A DNA stretch of 7,803 bases from CAYXVB01 sp964467785 (GTDB lineage Bacteria; Bdellovibrionota; UBA1018): assembly GCA_964467785.1 (NCBI GenBank), contig CAYXVB010000170.1, positions 1-7,803 of the forward strand, given 5' to 3'. Made by a program: the position numbers and the translations under genes. Positions within the stretch are counted from its first letter, which is position 1; each line of letters starts with the position of its first letter. Below the pieces are notes generated by a model, which saw nothing but the letters and a program-made list of their open reading frames with translations, made no database searches and was not told the origin of the DNA. Positions 5,581 through 7,803 of this stretch are shown piece by piece.

Positions 5581-7256
5581 AATCCCTGTTCCTGGCCGGC
5601 TGCGGCGCGCAGNNNNNNNNNNACGGGTTTCCCTGGGTGATCGAGCTCCCGGTGACGAAGGGAGAGAGCGTCAAAACGGAAAAGAAGATGTTCAACGACG
5701 CTCGGAGCATCAAGTCCGAGATCGGTCTCATCAATGACCGACTGGCCTTGCTCAAAGGAAGTCTGTCCCAGGACGGCTCGTTCGAAAATCGTGCCTACCA
5801 GCAGGCGCTCAACATCGAGCTTCTGAAGGCATACCGCGCGGAGCTCAAAAACCAGATCCTCAAGGACGAGGGCATTGCGGTACCTGCGGAAGCGCAAGCG
5901 TTACTGGACAAGCTCAACTCGACGATCGGTATCGTCGACGGCAAAATCCCCAGAGAACTCAGCCCTCCTCGCGCTGCGCGGGAGAACATCCAGTGGACTC
6001 AACTTCGTAGGGAGCTTCAAGACTTCTCGCTGACGAACGCACTTCCATCGAACCCGAACGACGTAAGAGTCAAGCTTCCCAGTGACTCACTTCCTGGCAA
6101 GAGGCCGCAATCGCCAGCCGGCAGTCTGGGGGTCGGTGATCTAGGAGCTCCGGGCGGCTTCGATACGGGCATCGGTATCGGCATCGGCGGCGGCGGAACG
6201 ACTCCCGGAGGAACGAATGTCGGCGCCGGCACTGGTTCCACCGCCTCAGCCAATCGCAACGCTCTTGGCAAAGTCGTCGACTTGGTCAACGGCATGAGCG
6301 ATGACGAAAAGGAAGCCGTCGGCCTCAAGAGACCGATCGCGTATGCGGCCAACTTCATGCGAAACAAATGGTTCATCGGCTCGGCGTCGATCTACACGCT
6401 GGTGACCCAGGGTCCGAAGCCCTGGATCGAATACCTGCCGGAAGTCTGGCAAAACTATATCGCTTCGGACGAAATGCGCCGCCGCATCTGCGCAGTGAAG
6501 GACGAGCCCATGGTCGCCGGGTGCGTGGTCAGCTATCTCAAAGAGAAGCACCCTTACGACTACGCTCTCCAAACGGAGAAAGGCGAGCTTACACTCTTGG
6601 TGATCGATCCCAAAACCAAGCAACCCGTGATGAACAAGCAAATCCAGGCTGAGTTCGACGAATTGATGCAGCTCCGAATCGAGTACACGAAGTACAAAGC
6701 GCGCGAGATGGATTTCGAGGCCATCGTCTCTCGAGATATGGCGATGAAGGATCCCACCTCGGATCGCTGGCTCCAAATGATCATCGCCACGCCCGACAAG
6801 GAACAATTCAAGACCGGTCTGATCGCCCACTTTGAAGCCAAGTCTCCCCTATCCTTCGCGCCGTTGAAGGACCGGATCTTGGCCGCGATCGACGCGCCGG
6901 CCGACAAGCAGATCGAACTGATCAACCAGATTATCGCCGACAACTTCGACATCGGTTCCAGACTCAACGACATCATGTACAGGCGCGCCAATGCGGCAAT
7001 GGGCTACAATATCGGCGGAGGCTTTCCCATCGCCCCGGTTCCGGGAAACGGCGCGGGCGGTGCCCCCGGCGGCGCCCTGCCGCTCCCAATGCCAGGCGGC
7101 GGCGCCAATCCCGGCCCACTCGGTTCGCCCTATTATTTAAAACCCAATCGTGTGGGCGCCGAGCCGACCCCTTCTGAGATCCAAATGCAGAAGCTCGAAA
7201 TCGACCTCCGCGCAAAATGGCTGCACAACCGTAAAAACGCCATTCTTCCCTGGTAA
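5577..7256 (+). CDS. Large protein of unknown function, interrupted by assembly gap; Gly-rich linkers
   Basis: Read literally, this is a 559-codon gene starting at a GTG that overlaps the preceding TGA. The first 12 codons lie before the N-run and the true N-terminus is uncertain. VKSLFLAGC resembles a lipobox but its hydrophobic region is too short for a convincing signal, and no good ribosome-binding site precedes it. After the gap (numbering across the N-run): a charged helical, possibly coiled-coil region (31-115); a Pro/Gly-rich linker (about 155-222) with GIGIGIGGGG at 198-207; a mixed globular region (about 225-478) with Cys305 and Cys316; a second Gly/Pro linker (479-517); and a short amphipathic C-terminal helix. 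No catalytic motif or known family is recognised. Gly-rich linkers between folded blocks fit an extracellular or envelope protein. The ABC-F gene begins 51 bp downstream. The coding frame is strong; the start and fusion status are open. Confidence 0.7.
   Translation: MKSLFLAGCGAQXXXXGFPWVIELPVTKGESVKTEKKMFNDARSIKSEIGLINDRLALLKGSLSQDGSFENRAYQQALNIELLKAYRAELKNQILKDEGIAVPAEAQALLDKLNSTIGIVDGKIPRELSPPRAARENIQWTQLRRELQDFSLTNALPSNPNDVRVKLPSDSLPGKRPQSPAGSLGVGDLGAPGGFDTGIGIGIGGGGTTPGGTNVGAGTGSTASANRNALGKVVDLVNGMSDDEKEAVGLKRPIAYAANFMRNKWFIGSASIYTLVTQGPKPWIEYLPEVWQNYIASDEMRRRICAVKDEPMVAGCVVSYLKEKHPYDYALQTEKGELTLLVIDPKTKQPVMNKQIQAEFDELMQLRIEYTKYKAREMDFEAIVSRDMAMKDPTSDRWLQMIIATPDKEQFKTGLIAHFEAKSPLSFAPLKDRILAAIDAPADKQIELINQIIADNFDIGSRLNDIMYRRANAAMGYNIGGGFPIAPVPGNGAGGAPGGALPLPMPGGGANPGPLGSPYYLKPNRVGAEPTPSEIQMQKLEIDLRAKWLHNRKNAILPW
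5613..5622. other. Assembly gap (10 N)
   Basis: Ten consecutive N mark a join between two contigs. The true length may differ from ten, so the frame relation between sequence before and after it is arbitrary. It falls inside the literal reading of the gene at 5577-7256. Confidence 0.98.
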
Positions 7257-7307
7257 AAGAAAAGTCGGCTTGTCCAACCCCTTCGGGAACGGTAAAGACA
7301 GGGCACG

Positions 7308-7803
7308 ATGATTCATCTCACCGGCATCACCAAGCAGTACGGAAACAAGATCCTTTACAAGGACGGCAGCTTCCAGGTCCGTCCCGGGGACAAGATCGGG
7401 CTGGTCGGCCCCAACGGAGCGGGAAAGACCACGATTTTCCGTATCATCACCGGTGAGGAAGGGATCGACGGCGGCAACATCAACATCGCCGACCGGCTGG
7501 TCGTGGGATATTTTTCCCAAGACATCCATGACATGAAGGGCCGGAGCGCCCTCGAAGAAGTCAAGGCCGGCGCGGGCCGCGTGTCCGAGCTCGCGGCCGA
7601 GATCGCCAAGTACGAAAAGCGCCTCGAGGCGATGGCCGAGGAGCCTCTGGAAGACGACGAAATGACCGCCCTCCTCGAAAAGTACGGGGAGGCCCAGCTC
7701 GAGTTCGAGCAGCGCGGCGGCTACGACCTCGACTCGCGCGCCAAGGACATCCTCACGGGTCTCGGGATCGGCCCCGACCAGTACGACCGCCCGGTCGAGT
7801 CCT
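7308..7803 (+). CDS. ABC-F family ATPase, N-terminal part (runs off the window)
   Basis: From the ATG at 7308 a frame stays open to the window end, giving 165 complete codons. It opens MIHLTGITKQYGNKILY, typical of ABC-F proteins. Walker A is GPNGAGKTT at residues 34-42, with Lys40 and Thr41 contacting nucleotide phosphate. GYFSQD at 67-72 supplies the Q-loop Gln71. A charged helical region (about 90-140) resembles the arm insertion in the first ABC domain. The window ends just before the LSGG signature would be expected. Family members are soluble, with two ABC domains and no membrane segments; characterised ones bind the ribosomal E site to relieve stalling or protect against antibiotics, and others are housekeeping (Uup, EttA, YheS types). 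The subfamily cannot be told from this fragment. A modest AGGG lies four bases before the ATG. Whether it shares a transcript with the upstream gene (51-bp spacing, no clear terminator) is open. Confidence 0.88.
   Translation, partial: MIHLTGITKQYGNKILYKDGSFQVRPGDKIGLVGPNGAGKTTIFRIITGEEGIDGGNINIADRLVVGYFSQDIHDMKGRSALEEVKAGAGRVSELAAEIAKYEKRLEAMAEEPLEDDEMTALLEKYGEAQLEFEQRGGYDLDSRAKDILTGLGIGPDQYDRPVES

Noticed and set aside
6246..6830. A 194-codon antisense frame inside the large secreted-protein gene
   Set aside because: It mirrors the sense gene, has no ribosome-binding site I can see, and its composition is that of a complementary-strand shadow.
7277..7296. A UUCG-type hairpin between the secreted-protein and ABC-F genes as terminator
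   Set aside because: Only two base pairs close around the TTCG loop and no T-run follows.

Overview
The window looks like a GC-rich, densely coded chromosomal segment from a Gram-negative-type bacterium, taken from a draft assembly: a run of ten N at 5613-5622 marks a scaffold gap. Two lipobox signal peptides, two Sec-type signal peptides and an ABC-F ATPase fit a Gram-negative with a large exported proteome. The style recalls Bdellovibrionota or other former deltaproteobacteria, but that is an impression, not a demonstrated placement. No phage, transposase, CRISPR, tRNA or rRNA gene is visible.

Layout. (1) 2-436, plus strand: the C-terminal part of an aldo/keto reductase-like protein, cut by the window edge. 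(2) 437-669: an intergenic stretch with overlapping hairpins and a 5'-leader hairpin. (3) 670-1383, plus: a small matrixin-like zinc metalloprotease, probably a lipoprotein. (4) 1368-1973, minus: a four-cysteine lipoprotein of unknown function, convergent with the protease and overlapping it by 16 bp. (5) 1974-2408: a 435-bp non-coding stretch holding the most unusual structure here, a pair of 25-bp inverted arms built from GTTCG units repeated every 10-11 bp and separated by 109 bp. (6) 2409-4796, minus: an exported penicillin-acylase-family Ntn hydrolase with its nucleophile motif intact. (7) 4797-5043: a divergent intergenic region. (8) 5044-5580 and 5577-7256, plus: two pieces of what may be one secreted protein of about 720 residues, interrupted by the scaffold gap. 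(9) 7308 to the window end, plus: the first 165 codons of an ABC-F ATPase, recognised from Walker A and running off the window.

Four or five neighbouring products (protease, lipoprotein, acylase, large secreted protein) are predicted to leave the cytoplasm, so most of the window serves the envelope or the extracellular space. Strands alternate, so there is no single operon; a shared process is only a loose inference. The reductase and the ABC-F factor are ordinary cytoplasmic proteins flanking this exported block.
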